A DNA stretch of 64,000 nt from Octadecabacter sp. B2R22 (GCF_018861045.1 NZ_JAHKQJ010000002.1:310001-374000), one strand, 5' to 3'. Positions 28,356 to 39,028 are shown, numbered from the stretch's first letter. Program-made: numbers and translations. Notes: generated by a model not told the origin, from the sequence alone.

Positions 28356-29273
28356 TCAGACCTTGAGGTTTGGGATGATCTGCTTTTTGCGGCTCATGAC
28401 GCCGGGCAGGACTACGTTGTCGCCCGTCACGGTCGCACCGAAGGATTTCTCAGCGACTGTTTTTGTCAGATCATTCGGGATCAACATCGTTGCTTCTTCG
28501 TTCAAGATATCGACAACGAACAAGAGAACCTGATCAACGCCGTCCTCGGACGCAACGCCAGTCATGCTTTCCATGATGGAGGCTTTGCGGTCCAGAACGA
28601 TGGCAGGGGCCGTTGTTTCTAGAACGGAGACGCGGAATTTGGTGCCGTCGACTTCGTATTCTTTGGAATCCATACGCAGAAGTTCCGCGTCAGAGAATGC
28701 AGAGACGTCAGATTTCGCAGCGAACATTTCAGTCGCGTAATCCGCGATGGACAGGTTCAATTCTCCAGCGAGCTTTTCAGCCAGTGCTTTGTCTGTGTCG
28801 GTCGTCGTCGGGGAGCGGAATTCCAAGGTGTCGGAAATGATGCAAGACAGAACCAAACCTTTGACGTTGTCAGGCATGTGATCGGCGTGTTCGCCCATCA
28901 GGTCGTGCATGATTGTCGCTGTGCAAGCCAGTGGGCGGATCGTGATGTCGATCGGGCCTTTTGTTTCCAGACCGCCAACCAGTTTGTGGTGGTCGATAAT
29001 CGCAGTGACGTTGGCGCCGTTGATGTTGGCTGGCAGTTCGGCTGGGTTGTTGGTGTCAACAATCACGCAGTCCTGATCGTCGGCGACGTCATCAATGATG
29101 TCTGGCTGTGCAAAGCCCCATTTTTCAGCAACGAAAGCCGCTTCGGTGTTTGGCGTGCCCAGCAGTTTCGCTTCGGCTTTGGTGCCCGTGTGGTTCATGA
29201 ACCACGCCCAAATCAGGGCAGAGCCAAGGGAGTCTGTATCAGGGGCCTTGTGGCCGAAAACGAGAGTTGTCAT
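28356..29273 (-). CDS. ppaC: Manganese-dependent inorganic pyrophosphatase (family II)
   Basis: The 305-residue DHH-superfamily enzyme has GHKAPDTDSLGSA at the start, the metal-binding VDTNN, IIDHHKLVGG, and the C-terminal substrate-binding SRKKQIIPNL. It hydrolyses pyrophosphate to phosphate in the cytosol. Codon use is rather biased, which fits a well-expressed enzyme. Confidence 0.96.
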   Translation of the reverse strand: MTTLVFGHKAPDTDSLGSALIWAWFMNHTGTKAEAKLLGTPNTEAAFVAEKWGFAQPDIIDDVADDQDCVIVDTNNPAELPANINGANVTAIIDHHKLVGGLETKGPIDITIRPLACTATIMHDLMGEHADHMPDNVKGLVLSCIISDTLEFRSPTTTDTDKALAEKLAGELNLSIADYATEMFAAKSDVSAFSDAELLRMDSKEYEVDGTKFRVSVLETTAPAIVLDRKASIMESMTGVASEDGVDQVLLFVVDILNEEATMLIPNDLTKTVAEKSFGATVTGDNVVLPGVMSRKKQIIPNLKV

Positions 29274-29403
29274 TAAAAATGCGCCTATTATCGGTTGGAA
29301 TTTGGGGCCTTATAGGGCGCGCCGTTCTGCCTGTCACCCCTACGCAGTGGCATGGCTGATTTGACGCGGGCGCGGGTCTGCGCTTAAGATTGGCCCACTT
29401 TAG

Positions 29404-29510
29404 AGGAGTGCCCAGACAATGACACAGCATAGCTGATCCCCGTCACACCTGACTGGCTGGCGCGACCCGCCTGCCGCATTTCTTTTAGGAGTACCCTGAC
29501 AATGGAGCAG
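29404..29510 (+). repeat. Duplicated Shine-Dalgarno / mini-ORF module
   Basis: Two 24-nt units, 29404-29427 and 29487-29510, agree at 19 positions and share AGGAGT-N-CCC-N-GACAATG. Each places a ribosome binding site before an ATG that opens a five-codon frame: MTQHS (29419-29436, stop TGA) and MEQTG (29502-29519, stop TAA). The units are 83 nt apart and lie before the 59-residue basic gene at 29580. The rest of the 306-nt gap between the pyrophosphatase start and that gene shows nothing else I can name. Confidence 0.6.
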
Positions 29511-29579
29511 ACCGGATAAATCCGCTCGCGCTGCGCGTTATCGTGTGGCCAATTTTCCAGATACATCAGGAGGCAAACT

Positions 29580-29759
29580 ATGCCCCGTTCTTCAAAACCG
29601 CGCCGCAAGACTGCGGCCAGCGCACCAGTGGCGCGTTCCAATCGCCGCGCCACCACCCCGAAACAAGCCAAGGGACCAAACGATCTGGGCCGACGCGGGC
29701 GCAGTGGGCAAACCGCCGCGCGCGCGACCAAATTCCCAGGACGCCAAGGCGGGCGTTAA
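29580..29759 (+). CDS. Small, very basic protein of 59 residues
   Basis: ATG at 29580 follows an excellent ribosome binding site (CAGGAGG at 29567-29573). The product, which starts MPRSSKPRRKTAAS and ends KFPGRQGGR, is rich in Arg, Lys, Ala, Gly, Thr and Ser and has hardly any acidic or hydrophobic residues, suggesting a disordered nucleic-acid-binding protein. It is too short for usual gene-length cut-offs and may be unannotated. A stem-loop follows 10 nt after the stop. I recognise no family. Longer frames on the opposite strand overlap it but have no ribosome binding site. Against it: extreme GC-rich basic frames can arise by chance. Confidence 0.55.
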   Translation: MPRSSKPRRKTAASAPVARSNRRATTPKQAKGPNDLGRRGRSGQTAARATKFPGRQGGR

Positions 29760-29768
29760 AACAAGGGG

Positions 29769-29787
29769 CCCCAGTCTCGGACTGGGG
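29769..29787. terminator. Stem-loop between convergent genes
   Basis: CCCCAGTC-TCG-GACTGGGG is a perfect 8-bp stem. On the minus strand it is followed by CCC-CTTGTTTT, so it could end the YjbR-like transcript; on the plus strand no T-run follows. It separates the basic small gene and the YjbR-like gene. Confidence 0.5.
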
Positions 29788-29789
29788 GT

Positions 29790-30143
29790 CTACAGCCCCA
29801 GTTCGGTACGTTTCTTTTTGGTGAGGGCGGCGACGGCCATTTCGTGGGAATAGGTGATGTGGTTTTGCAGCTCCACGTCCGAAAGCCCCGGATCGCGGGT
29901 GTCTTGCAGCCATTTCATCCCGCGCGAGGCGAGGTAAGGCGCGGGGCGAATGCCTTGCATGTCAGGTAGTACTTCAAAGGCGATTGGCGAGACTTTGAAC
30001 GTCACCGCCGTGTCGCCGTTGTTCCACCCAAGGACGGCGAACAACTTACCGCCAACTTTCCAGACATCCGAATTGCCCCACTGAACGACATGGGTCGCCT
30101 GCGGGAGGGATGCACAGAAGGCGTTGATGGCTTCACGGTTCAT
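29790..30143 (-). CDS. MmcQ/YjbR family protein
   Basis: The 117-residue protein has the CyaY-like fold signature of the MmcQ/YjbR family: VVQWGNSDVWKVGGKLFAVL near the start and ASRGMKWLQDTRDPGL near the end. Members are annotated as DNA-binding from the fold; no target is known. Here it is divergent from the DUF2161 gene 53 nt away. Confidence 0.88.
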   Translation of the reverse strand: MNREAINAFCASLPQATHVVQWGNSDVWKVGGKLFAVLGWNNGDTAVTFKVSPIAFEVLPDMQGIRPAPYLASRGMKWLQDTRDPGLSDVELQNHITYSHEMAVAALTKKKRTELGL

Positions 30144-30196
30144 GTTGGCAGTTTGCTGGCTTGGTTCGCAGGTGTAAATGCTGTTAATCTTACCCC

Positions 30197-30859
30197 ATGA
30201 GCAAACCTCGCGAAGCAGATCTATACGCCCCCGTAAAAGCCTACCTTCAGCGGCAAGGCTATGACGTGAAAGGCGAGGTCGGGGCCGCCGACGTTGTCGG
30301 GCGGCGTGGCGACGAGGTGGTTATCGTCGAGCTCAAGGTCGGGTTCTCGCTGGCGCTGTTTCATCAGGGGATCGAGCGGCTGGCGGTGACGGATGACGTA
30401 TATGTTGCTGTGCCTGCGGGCGGAAAAGACAAAGCCCTGCGATCCAACGTGAAATTGGCACGCCGTTTGGGGCTTGGTGTTTTGACGGTGCGGCTGCGGG
30501 ACGGGTTCGTTGAGGCATTGGCCGATCCGGGGCCGTACGCGGCGCGCAAGATCAAGAAGAAGAAGACCAAGATGTTACGCGCCTTTGACCGATTGGATGG
30601 CGACCCGAACGAGGGTGGGGCCACGCGGCACGGAATCGTGACAGGCTATCGGCAAGATGCGCTTAAGTGCGCTTTGTATCTGGTGAATTCAGGGGCCGAG
30701 AAAGGCGCGATCGTAGCGAAGGCCACAGGCGTCACCGTGGCCACGACAATCATGCGCGACAATCACTATGGCTGGTTTGAAAAGGTCGAAAAGGGTGTCT
30801 ATTCCCTGACGCCCAAAGGGCAGCAAGGCGTCAAGGATTGGGGCGATGTCCTCGGCTGA
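30197..30859 (+). CDS. DUF2161 family PD-(D/E)XK-type phosphodiesterase
   Basis: In this 220-residue protein residues about 30-55 show the nuclease-like core: a GAADVVGRR acidic strand followed by VVIVELK (ExK). After a lysine-rich stretch (KIKKKKTK) comes a C-terminal region resembling a winged helix (GAIVAKATGVTVATTIMRDN). This is the architecture of the DUF2161 family, a putative phosphodiesterase or nuclease of unknown target, common in Rhodobacteraceae. It ends 3 nt before the convergent TraB/GumN stop. Confidence 0.85.
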   Translation: MSKPREADLYAPVKAYLQRQGYDVKGEVGAADVVGRRGDEVVIVELKVGFSLALFHQGIERLAVTDDVYVAVPAGGKDKALRSNVKLARRLGLGVLTVRLRDGFVEALADPGPYAARKIKKKKTKMLRAFDRLDGDPNEGGATRHGIVTGYRQDALKCALYLVNSGAEKGAIVAKATGVTVATTIMRDNHYGWFEKVEKGVYSLTPKGQQGVKDWGDVLG

Positions 30860-30862
30860 GGG

Positions 30863-31849
30863 TTAGAGCGGCGAGATCGTCCAGCCTTCGGTTTCAAGCA
30901 AACGTAAGACTCCGTTTTCGCCGATCAGATGCGCCGCTCCGAAGGCCACGAAGACATTTTTATGATCGAGTGCGGCTTTTTCGATCACAGGAATCCAGTT
31001 GGCGTTGCGCTGGGTCAGTAACATCTCTTCCATCATCGCCATTTGTTCATCGAACACCGCTGGGTCCACGTCAGGTAGGAAGTGTTGTGTGTAATAAGTC
31101 ATCTGCCAAGCGTGGGCGGTTTGACCCGCAAAGTAGTCTTCCACCAGCGTGACCATCAACGCGTCGGCCAAGTCAGGCTCAAGCAACCCCATGCGCAGGG
31201 CATCTACCTGTTCGTCAAAAGTGCCCGACGTCAGCAGCGCGAACATCTCTTGCCACGATTCGAGCGGGGCCACCGGTATGTCGAGCGTCGCGGCTTGGTC
31301 CATCAAAAGCGCATCAAGCCCGCCTTGCCCGCTCATCATTTCGGCGGCAGCACAGGTTGGAATGGATAAGGTCAACGCTAAGAACCAAGGCTGCATTTTT
31401 GCGACCATAAAACCCGGAAGGCCGCGCTGCTCGGCGGCGATGCGGATCGTGTCCCATGTGGCGTCGTCCAGAAGGTCGGGCAGGGTGGGGCCATCGGTGA
31501 TCACCAGCATGTCAGGGTTTTGCGCCATATAGGTCTGCATGTCGGCTTGGTCTTGCTGCGTGGCTTCGACCAGCAGTAAATCGGCGGCCGTCAGGCGCGG
31601 CAGTGCAACATCAAGGGTCACGGCATGGCGGGGGTCTGGCAAATGCATCGTGCCAAGAATGGTAACTGTATGACCATCTTTCTGCGCCTGCCAATAATTG
31701 CCCAAGGCATAGGGTGTCGCCGCCACTGTTTCGTTGATCTCGACCAAGTCTTGCGGCGTAAGGTAGGTCTCGAACCGGTCCCCGTTGCACAGTGCAAGGG
31801 CGGGAAGCGGCAGGACAAACGCAAAAATGGTAGCAAGCAAACGCGACAT
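30863..31849 (-). CDS. TraB/GumN family protein
   Basis: The 328-residue protein has a signal peptide (MSRLLATIFAFVLPLPALA). Its mature part has ILGTMHLPDPRH and the C-terminal FVAFGAAHLIGENGVLRLLE, the two GxxH-like segments that define TraB/GumN (Tiki-type) proteins. Homologues are thought to be metal-dependent proteases; activity in bacteria is not proven. It is probably periplasmic. Confidence 0.9.
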   Translation of the reverse strand: MSRLLATIFAFVLPLPALALCNGDRFETYLTPQDLVEINETVAATPYALGNYWQAQKDGHTVTILGTMHLPDPRHAVTLDVALPRLTAADLLLVEATQQDQADMQTYMAQNPDMLVITDGPTLPDLLDDATWDTIRIAAEQRGLPGFMVAKMQPWFLALTLSIPTCAAAEMMSGQGGLDALLMDQAATLDIPVAPLESWQEMFALLTSGTFDEQVDALRMGLLEPDLADALMVTLVEDYFAGQTAHAWQMTYYTQHFLPDVDPAVFDEQMAMMEEMLLTQRNANWIPVIEKAALDHKNVFVAFGAAHLIGENGVLRLLETEGWTISPL

Positions 31850-31997
31850 GGTATCCCCTTGGGTGGTTGCCTGTTTAACTTAGGGTGCGGGCGTGTGCCG
31901 TGCAACGGAGCACGGCATTTATGCTAGGAAAATGGCTTGATCCAACGCAAGGCGGAGTCAACGCGGCGTGTTAACTTGAGGTCGAAAAGGAGATCAC

Positions 31998-32708
31998 ATG
32001 AGCGATCATTCACATGAGCCACACGACATTGCAGCGCGGATCGGCGAACCCAAGGGGCGCGGCGTTCTGCGGGATGCGATCTATGGCGCGATTGACGGAA
32101 CGGTCACGACCTTTGCAATCGTTGCGGGGGTGGCGGGTGCTGGGCTGTCACCGTTTGTGGTGGTCGTGCTGGGTCTTGCCAATGTGTTGGCGGATGGGTT
32201 TTCCATGGCGGCGGCGAACTATTCCGGCATCAAAGCCGAACAAGACAACTACAAACGTATTCGCCAGATCGAAGAACAACACATCAAGGACCACCCAAAA
32301 GGCGAATGGCTTGAGGTGCGGGAAATCCTGTCGCGTAAGGGATTAAGTGGCCGTGTGCTGGATCAGGCAACGGACGCGGTGACGCAAGACAAAGAGAGCT
32401 GGATCGAGTTGATGATGGAGGGCGAGTACGGATTGGGCGGAATTGATCCGCGTCCTCTGCGCGCTGCACTTACAACGTTCGCGGCGTTCCTTGTCGCGGG
32501 GATGGTTCCGGTTGCGCCGTTCTTGTTTGGGTTAGAGAACGCGTTTCAACTGTCCGCATGGATGACCATGTTTACGTTCTTTTGCATCGGCGCCCTGAAA
32601 AGCCATTGGTCGCTGACACCTTGGTGGTGGTCCGCATTGGAAACGATGTTGATCGGCGGCGCTGCGGCTGGGTTGGCTTACGGCGTTGGTAACTTGTTTT
32701 ACGTCTAA
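31998..32708 (+). CDS. VIT1/CCC1 family iron/manganese transporter
   Basis: The 236-residue protein has five predicted membrane helices. GAIDGTVTTFAIVAGVAGAG and LANVLADGFSMAAANY are typical first and second helices of the VIT1/CCC1 family, and a charged cytoplasmic insert with Glu/His (QIEEQHIKDHPKGEWLEVRE) fits the metal-binding domain between helices 2 and 3. It probably exports Fe(II) or Mn(II) from the cytosol. AAAAGGAG lies before the ATG. groESL follows on the same strand with its own promoter. Confidence 0.92.
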   Translation: MSDHSHEPHDIAARIGEPKGRGVLRDAIYGAIDGTVTTFAIVAGVAGAGLSPFVVVVLGLANVLADGFSMAAANYSGIKAEQDNYKRIRQIEEQHIKDHPKGEWLEVREILSRKGLSGRVLDQATDAVTQDKESWIELMMEGEYGLGGIDPRPLRAALTTFAAFLVAGMVPVAPFLFGLENAFQLSAWMTMFTFFCIGALKSHWSLTPWWWSALETMLIGGAAAGLAYGVGNLFYV

Positions 32709-32782
32709 CGGCCGAACCCCAGTTCAATAACGCCTGACACGCGCCTTTTGAGCGGGGCGCACCAATTATTTTCCCGTAGTTG

Positions 32783-32811
32783 TTGACTCACCCATTTTGC
32801 TTCCTTACCTA
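32783..32811 (+). promoter_or_regulatory. groESL promoter
   Basis: TTGACT at 32783-32788 and TACCTA at 32806-32811 are 17 nt apart. The CIRCE element begins 8 nt downstream, about at the expected transcription start, which supports the assignment. Confidence 0.7.
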
Positions 32812-32818
32812 TCCGCTG

Positions 32819-32845
32819 CTAGCACTCATATGACGTGAGTGCTAA
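32819..32845 (+). promoter_or_regulatory. CIRCE operator (HrcA binding site)
   Basis: CTAGCACTC - 9 nt - GAGTGCTAA matches the CIRCE inverted repeat with a single change in the first base. HrcA binds it and represses groESL until heat shock titrates GroEL. hrcA is not in this window. Confidence 0.95.
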
Positions 32846-32900
32846 CGGCCCCGAAAAAGGGGCCGGAGAATTAAAACTGTTAAGCTAGGGAGCTACAGAA

Positions 32901-33188
32901 ATGGCTTTTACACCGCTTCACGACCGCGTCGTTGTTCGTCGCACTGAAGGCGAAGAAAAGACCGCTGGCGGTCTGATCATTCCAGATGCAGCTAAAGAAA
33001 AGCCTGCTGAGGGCGAAATCGTTTCCGTTGGTGCAGGTGCACGTGACGACGACGGTGATCGCATTGCGATGGACGTCAAAGTTGGCGATCGCGTTTTGTT
33101 CGGCAAATGGTCCGGCACAGAAATCACCATCGACGGCGAAGAGCTGCTGATGATGAAGGAATCCGACATCATGGGCATCCTGTCCTAA
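32901..33188 (+). CDS. groES: Co-chaperonin GroES
   Basis: The 95-residue protein has the GroES start ([12 protein letters not shown]) and the mobile loop ([18 protein letters not shown]). It caps the GroEL ring. Ribosome binding site AGGGAG precedes ATG 32901. The groEL gene follows after 41 nt. Confidence 0.98.
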   Translation: MAFTPLHDRVVVRRTEGEEKTAGGLIIPDAAKEKPAEGEIVSVGAGARDDDGDRIAMDVKVGDRVLFGKWSGTEITIDGEELLMMKESDIMGILS

Positions 33189-33226
33189 GTCGACCGATTT
33201 ATATTTCGAAATTCAAAGGGAGCTAA

Positions 33227-34876
<1,650 letters not shown>

Positions 34877-34967
34877 TCACAAACCCAATGGGTTTGTGAT
34901 CAGACTACAAAGCGGCAGTTGTTTCGAAGAAACAATGAGAGCTTTGAAGCCTATCGCCTAAAGATAG

Positions 34968-34996
34968 AAAGGGCGTCCCGTTTGGGGCGCCCTTTT
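34968..34996. terminator. Terminator between groEL and the EamA transporter gene
   Basis: AAAGGGCGTCCC and GGGGCGCCCTTT form a 12-bp stem with a 4-nt loop and flanking T/A tracts on both sides, so it can work for both converging transcripts. An additional perfect 11-bp hairpin (ATCACAAACCC / GGGTTTGTGAT, 34876-34900) overlaps the groEL stop. Confidence 0.8.
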
Positions 34997-35000
34997 GAGT

Positions 35001-35891
35001 TCAACGACCCACCGATTTTCCGCGCCAAAGGATGAATAGGCCAGAAAATACGATCAAACTGGAACCAAGCACCATTGCGGAACTCATTTGCTCTCCGAAT
35101 ATCACAACACCCAGCGCAATCCCGAAAAGCAGCCTTGTGTATCTGAAGGGTGTTACCGCAGAGACTTCGCCGGTGCGCATTGCCTTCATAAGGCAAGAAT
35201 AGGCGCCGACACCCGCGAGGATTGCCCCTAACAGGTATAAGGACGTCTCAATGTCAGGGTAAAGAAATGTCGCCCCTTCCCAGATCGAGAACATCCCGCC
35301 AGCGACCACAATCGACAAGAATCCATACAAACCAAGGATATTTGTGCTGAGCGTAGCAGGTGCAGCACGGCTCGCGAGGTCACGCCCTGCAAAACCAAAC
35401 ATGCCGACAATAGCAAGGATCGACAGCACCGAAAAACTGTCTGTTCCTGGCTGGATAATAATTACCACGCCAATCAAACCGACGAAAATCGCAAACCACC
35501 TGCGCCACCCGACCTTTTCGCCGAAAACTAACGCGGCACCAGCGACAACAACTAGCGGGGTTGCCTGCAAGATAACCGTAGCGGCTGATAATGGCGTCAA
35601 GGTTATGGCAAGGACATAGAACAAGCGGCCGACAATTTCGAATACGACGCGGATGCGCATCGGGCGCGATACCACATCTTGCACGAATAGCGGTTTGCCA
35701 TTGAAGCGTGCCAAACTGGCAAACACAGCGGCCCCGCCTAAACCGAAGATTATCAGGATCTGCCCAACCGACAGGGTGGAGGAAGCCGCTTTCACAAATG
35801 CGTCCTCAATGGCAAATATAGCCATCGCAGCAACCATCCAGATGCTACCAAGCAAGTTCGTTCTGCGATCTGTTTGGTTTTTCGTGGTCAT
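35001..35891 (-). CDS. DMT (EamA) family transporter
   Basis: The 296-residue protein has ten predicted membrane helices in two EamA repeats (first half with FAIEDAFVKAASS; second half with LGAILAGVGAYSCLMKAMRTG). Such proteins export metabolites or amino acids; the substrate cannot be told. The gene is convergent with groEL. Upstream of it, 35892-36088 holds no recognisable gene. Confidence 0.9.
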   Translation of the reverse strand: MTTKNQTDRRTNLLGSIWMVAAMAIFAIEDAFVKAASSTLSVGQILIIFGLGGAAVFASLARFNGKPLFVQDVVSRPMRIRVVFEIVGRLFYVLAITLTPLSAATVILQATPLVVVAGAALVFGEKVGWRRWFAIFVGLIGVVIIIQPGTDSFSVLSILAIVGMFGFAGRDLASRAAPATLSTNILGLYGFLSIVVAGGMFSIWEGATFLYPDIETSLYLLGAILAGVGAYSCLMKAMRTGEVSAVTPFRYTRLLFGIALGVVIFGEQMSSAMVLGSSLIVFSGLFILWRGKSVGR

Positions 35892-36088
35892 GGATGATCC
35901 GATTTAGATGTCGTTTGTCGCGATGATTGGTAGGGTGCGCGTCATTGTCATTGTCATGAGCATCGAGAGCGATGCCAGCGCCGTTCAGATCTGTCAACCA
36001 ATGCCCGCCATAACCAGCCATTCGTAGTGTAACCGCGAACGGCAACTGCGGCCCGCACAGCAGACATGGCTTCCTCAGTCAATTGCCA

Positions 36089-36535
36089 TCACGGCAGGAT
36101 CACCTCAAGAGCGTCATAAACCGGCGCGTCGCGATCACCCCAAGCCACAGCCGCGAGGGATCTTGGCCGTACGGTCATCCCATCCAACTCTTCACGAGTC
36201 ACCCAACGGCGCAGGCTGACGATGTGTTCAGGGTCTTGCCATGTGTCTTCCAATTTACCGCCCGCCAGGGTGCAGCGAAAGAACACCTCGACCTGATGGA
36301 AGTCGCCGTCTGGGTCGTGAAACTCATTGAGCAAACAAGGCGTGCCGACCTGCACGGTTAGTCCCGTTTCTTCGTGGATTTCGCGGGCGAGGTTTTCCGG
36401 CAGACTTTGGTGGATTTCTGCCCCTCCACCGGGCGCACACCAGAGGTCGCCGCGCCCTTTGTAGGCGTTCACCAACAATAAGCGGTCATTGTGCATAAGA
36501 ATGCCGCGTACAGCGAGGCGAATTGGGCGTGTCAT
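36089..36535 (-). CDS. NUDIX hydrolase
   Basis: The 148-residue protein contains a complete Nudix box: GGGAEIHQSLPENLAREIHE followed by ETGL, fitting Gx5Ex7REUxEExGU. It hydrolyses a nucleoside-diphosphate derivative; substrate unknown. It is divergent from the lipase-like gene 77 nt away. Confidence 0.93.
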   Translation of the reverse strand: MTRPIRLAVRGILMHNDRLLLVNAYKGRGDLWCAPGGGAEIHQSLPENLAREIHEETGLTVQVGTPCLLNEFHDPDGDFHQVEVFFRCTLAGGKLEDTWQDPEHIVSLRRWVTREELDGMTVRPRSLAAVAWGDRDAPVYDALEVILP

Positions 36536-36612
36536 AGGGGCAGAGTGACGCGGTGCGAAAGGTCAGGCAAGTCTGACCTTATTATTTCTTGCGGGTGGGT
36601 TATGTAGAGGGC

Positions 36613-37347
36613 ATGAAACGGATTGTTACGATAGCTATGTTGGCCTTGGTCCCCGTCTCGGCGGCGGCGGAAGATTGCGTTGTGTTGTTGCACGGGTTGG
36701 CGCGATCCGAGACGTCGTTTTTGCCATTGCAGGAACTGCTGGAATTTGACGGCTACCACGTCGTCAATGAGGGCTACCCGTCAACCAGCGCGGACATTCG
36801 CACGTTGGTGGATCAAAACGTGCCACAAGCAGTTGCAGCCTGTGGAAACAGGCGCGTGCATTTCGTGACCCATTCCATGGGGGGTATTTTGGTGCGGGTG
36901 TATCTATCCACCGATCGCCCAGAGATTATGGGCCGTGTCGTGATGTTCGGACCACCCAACGATGGATCGCAACTGGTTGACGTGCTTGGTGATTTGGAAC
37001 CGTTTGAATGGATCAATGGACCCGCAGGCATGCAGCTTGGCACGGAAGAAATTGATCAAGAGGGGGCGCCGCTGAGCCTGCCTTGGCTGGGGTATGAATT
37101 GGGGATCATTGCGGGGGATCGATCCCTGAACGCCTATTACTCGAGTCTGATTGATGGGCCTGATGACGGCAAGGTCAGCGTGGCATCAACGCGGCTGGAC
37201 GGGATGCAGGACCATATCACTTTGCCTGTGACGCACACGTTCATGATGAACAACCCGCTGGCGATGCGCCAAGCGATGGAGTTTATCGCCGAGGGGCGGT
37301 TTGATCGATCGCTTAGCCTAAGTGGTGTGATGTTCGGGTTTCAATAA
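36613..37347 (+). CDS. Secreted alpha/beta hydrolase, lipase-like
   Basis: The 244-residue protein has a signal peptide ([19 protein letters not shown]) and then [14 protein letters not shown] (oxyanion HG), [17 protein letters not shown] with the nucleophile Ser in SMGG, and a late His in [11 protein letters not shown]. This layout is that of triacylglycerol-lipase-like esterases of the periplasm. Substrate is unknown. ATG 36613 follows TAGAGGGC; upstream in-frame ATG 36589 would spoil the signal peptide. Confidence 0.88.
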   Translation: MKRIVTIAMLALVPVSAAAEDCVVLLHGLARSETSFLPLQELLEFDGYHVVNEGYPSTSADIRTLVDQNVPQAVAACGNRRVHFVTHSMGGILVRVYLSTDRPEIMGRVVMFGPPNDGSQLVDVLGDLEPFEWINGPAGMQLGTEEIDQEGAPLSLPWLGYELGIIAGDRSLNAYYSSLIDGPDDGKVSVASTRLDGMQDHITLPVTHTFMMNNPLAMRQAMEFIAEGRFDRSLSLSGVMFGFQ

Positions 37348-37368
37348 GCTGCGCCTGCGGCGAGCGGG

Positions 37369-37459
37369 GGCGCCCCTGCGGGGCGCCAAAAGAGGGGGCC
37401 AGCCCCCCGCCGCTGTGCGGCTCCCCCCGAGGTGTTTTAGAAACAAAGGCAAAGGCCTG
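37369..37459 (+). repeat. Dispersed 3'-end repeat, copy 1
   Basis: After the hydrolase stop come a hairpin GGCGCCCC-TGC-GGGGCGCC (37369-37387), a second GGGGGC-CA-GCCCCC (37394-37407), a third GCCGC-TGT-GCGGC (37409-37421), then CCCCCCGAGGTGTTTTAG and AAACAAAGGCAAAGGC. The same hairpin-plus-core arrangement recurs at 50551-50605 and, inverted, at 58801-58862. The repeat lies between convergent genes and is oriented like the upstream hydrolase gene. Confidence 0.75.
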
Positions 37460-37464
37460 AGGTC

Positions 37465-38550
37465 CTATTTGGCGGGGCCTGTGACGGTGTTGATGTGGCC
37501 CATTTTACGGCCCTTTTTGGCGTCAGCTTTACCATAAAGGTGGATCGCCGTGTTTGTTTTTGCGATCTCGGGCAGGCGATCTACGTCATCGCCGATCAGG
37601 TTTTCCATAACAACGTCTGAGTGGCGCGTGCCGTCACCCAAGGGCCAGCCCGCAATTGCCCGGATGTGTTGTTCGAATTGATCGACCGTGCAGCCGGCTT
37701 GGGTCCAGTGGCCGGAATTATGCACGCGTGGCGCGATTTCATTGACGATCAGACCGTGGGGCGTGACGAAAAGTTCGACCCCCATAGTGCCGACGTAATC
37801 CAGCGCGTTCAGGATATTGGCTGTTAGCAAGACAGCATCAGTGCGTTGCGCGGGTGTCAGTTTTGCAGGCAATGTTGTGGTGTGAAGGATGCCATCCCGG
37901 TGAACGTTTTCACCGGGGTCAAAGCAAGAGATCGCGCCATCGGCACTGCGGGTTCCGATCACCGAGACTTCTATGCTGAAGTCGATGAAACCTTCGAGGA
38001 CAGATGGCGCACCTGCCATGTCAGCCAGTGCTTGTGGGGCATCATCTGGCGACATCAGGCGAGACTGGCCTTTGCCATCATAACCCAGACGGCGGGTTTT
38101 CAAGATCGCTGGAATACCAATTTGATCGATCGCGCGTTCAAGGTCTTCTGCGGTTTCCACGGCCGCATAGGGGGCCGTTTGCAGGCCGATGCGGGTCAGA
38201 AAATTCTTCTCGATGAAGCGATCCTGGGATGTCGCTAATGCGTCGCGGTTCGGGTGGATCGGGGCGATGGCTTCGACAATGTCGAGCGCTTCGGTCGGGA
38301 TGTTTTCAAATTCATAAGTCACCACATCGCAGGTGTTAGCAAAGGCGGTGAGCGCCTCGGCATCCGAATATTCGGCCTTGATGTGCGTGTGGGCGACATG
38401 GGATGCAGGGCAGTCAGCTTGCGGTTCAAAGATGCAGGTCTTAAAGCCCAGGCGCGAGGCCGCGACGGAGAGCATACGGCCCAATTGGCCACCGCCAAGA
38501 ATACCAATGGTGGCACCAGTTTTCAGCATATGAGATTGAATATCAGTCAT
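37465..38550 (-). CDS. purK: 5-(carboxyamino)imidazole ribonucleotide synthase
   Basis: The 361-residue ATP-grasp enzyme carries [20 protein letters not shown] at the start and the ATP-grasp segments [15 protein letters not shown] and [15 protein letters not shown]. It carboxylates AIR with ATP and bicarbonate in purine synthesis and acts before PurE. ATG 38550 overlaps the purE stop by 8 nt; an ATG at 38529 (GATIG seven codons later) is possible and gives a shorter, also acceptable protein. Confidence 0.95.
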   Translation of the reverse strand: MTDIQSHMLKTGATIGILGGGQLGRMLSVAASRLGFKTCIFEPQADCPASHVAHTHIKAEYSDAEALTAFANTCDVVTYEFENIPTEALDIVEAIAPIHPNRDALATSQDRFIEKNFLTRIGLQTAPYAAVETAEDLERAIDQIGIPAILKTRRLGYDGKGQSRLMSPDDAPQALADMAGAPSVLEGFIDFSIEVSVIGTRSADGAISCFDPGENVHRDGILHTTTLPAKLTPAQRTDAVLLTANILNALDYVGTMGVELFVTPHGLIVNEIAPRVHNSGHWTQAGCTVDQFEQHIRAIAGWPLGDGTRHSDVVMENLIGDDVDRLPEIAKTNTAIHLYGKADAKKGRKMGHINTVTGPAK

Positions 38551-39028
38551 CACTTGGTTCATCCGGAATAGAAGCTGAGAGGGCATCGCGCCACGCATCC
38601 AAGCGTTCAGCAAGGTCGGGGTCTTGCAAGGCTAAAATACCAGCGGCCATGAGTGCGGCGTTGGCGGCCCCAGCGGCGCCAATCGCCATGGTGGCAACGG
38701 GAAACCCTTTGGGCATCTGCACGATGGAATAGAGGCTATCGACACCAGAGAGGGCCTTGGTTTGCACAGGTACGCCGATCACTGGCACACGGGTTTTGCT
38801 GGCCATCATGCCTGGCAAATGCGCAGCGCCCCCGGCGCCTGCGATGATTGCTTGCAGCCCACGTCCAGCGGCTTCTTTGCCGTAGGTCCACAGGCGGTCA
38901 GGCGTGCGATGGGCCGAGACAATCTTAGCCTCGTATGAAATACCCAATTCATCCAGAAGCGTTGCTGCTTCGCGCATGGTGGGCCAATCGGACTGGCTGC
39001 CCATAATAATGCCGACGGATGGGGTCAT
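38543..39028 (-). CDS. purE: N5-carboxyaminoimidazole ribonucleotide mutase
   Basis: The 161-residue protein has [13 protein letters not shown] and VSAHRTPDR, the active-site signature of class I PurE, and [12 protein letters not shown]. It moves the carboxyl group from N to C in CAIR formation, together with PurK encoded by the overlapping next gene. Confidence 0.97.
   Translation of the reverse strand: MTPSVGIIMGSQSDWPTMREAATLLDELGISYEAKIVSAHRTPDRLWTYGKEAAGRGLQAIIAGAGGAAHLPGMMASKTRVPVIGVPVQTKALSGVDSLYSIVQMPKGFPVATMAIGAAGAANAALMAAGILALQDPDLAERLDAWRDALSASIPDEPSDD

Noticed and set aside
35845-36088. Possible small gene between the EamA and NUDIX genes
   Set aside because: No start signals or conserved pattern; only a short CATTGTCATTGTCATG imperfect repeat.
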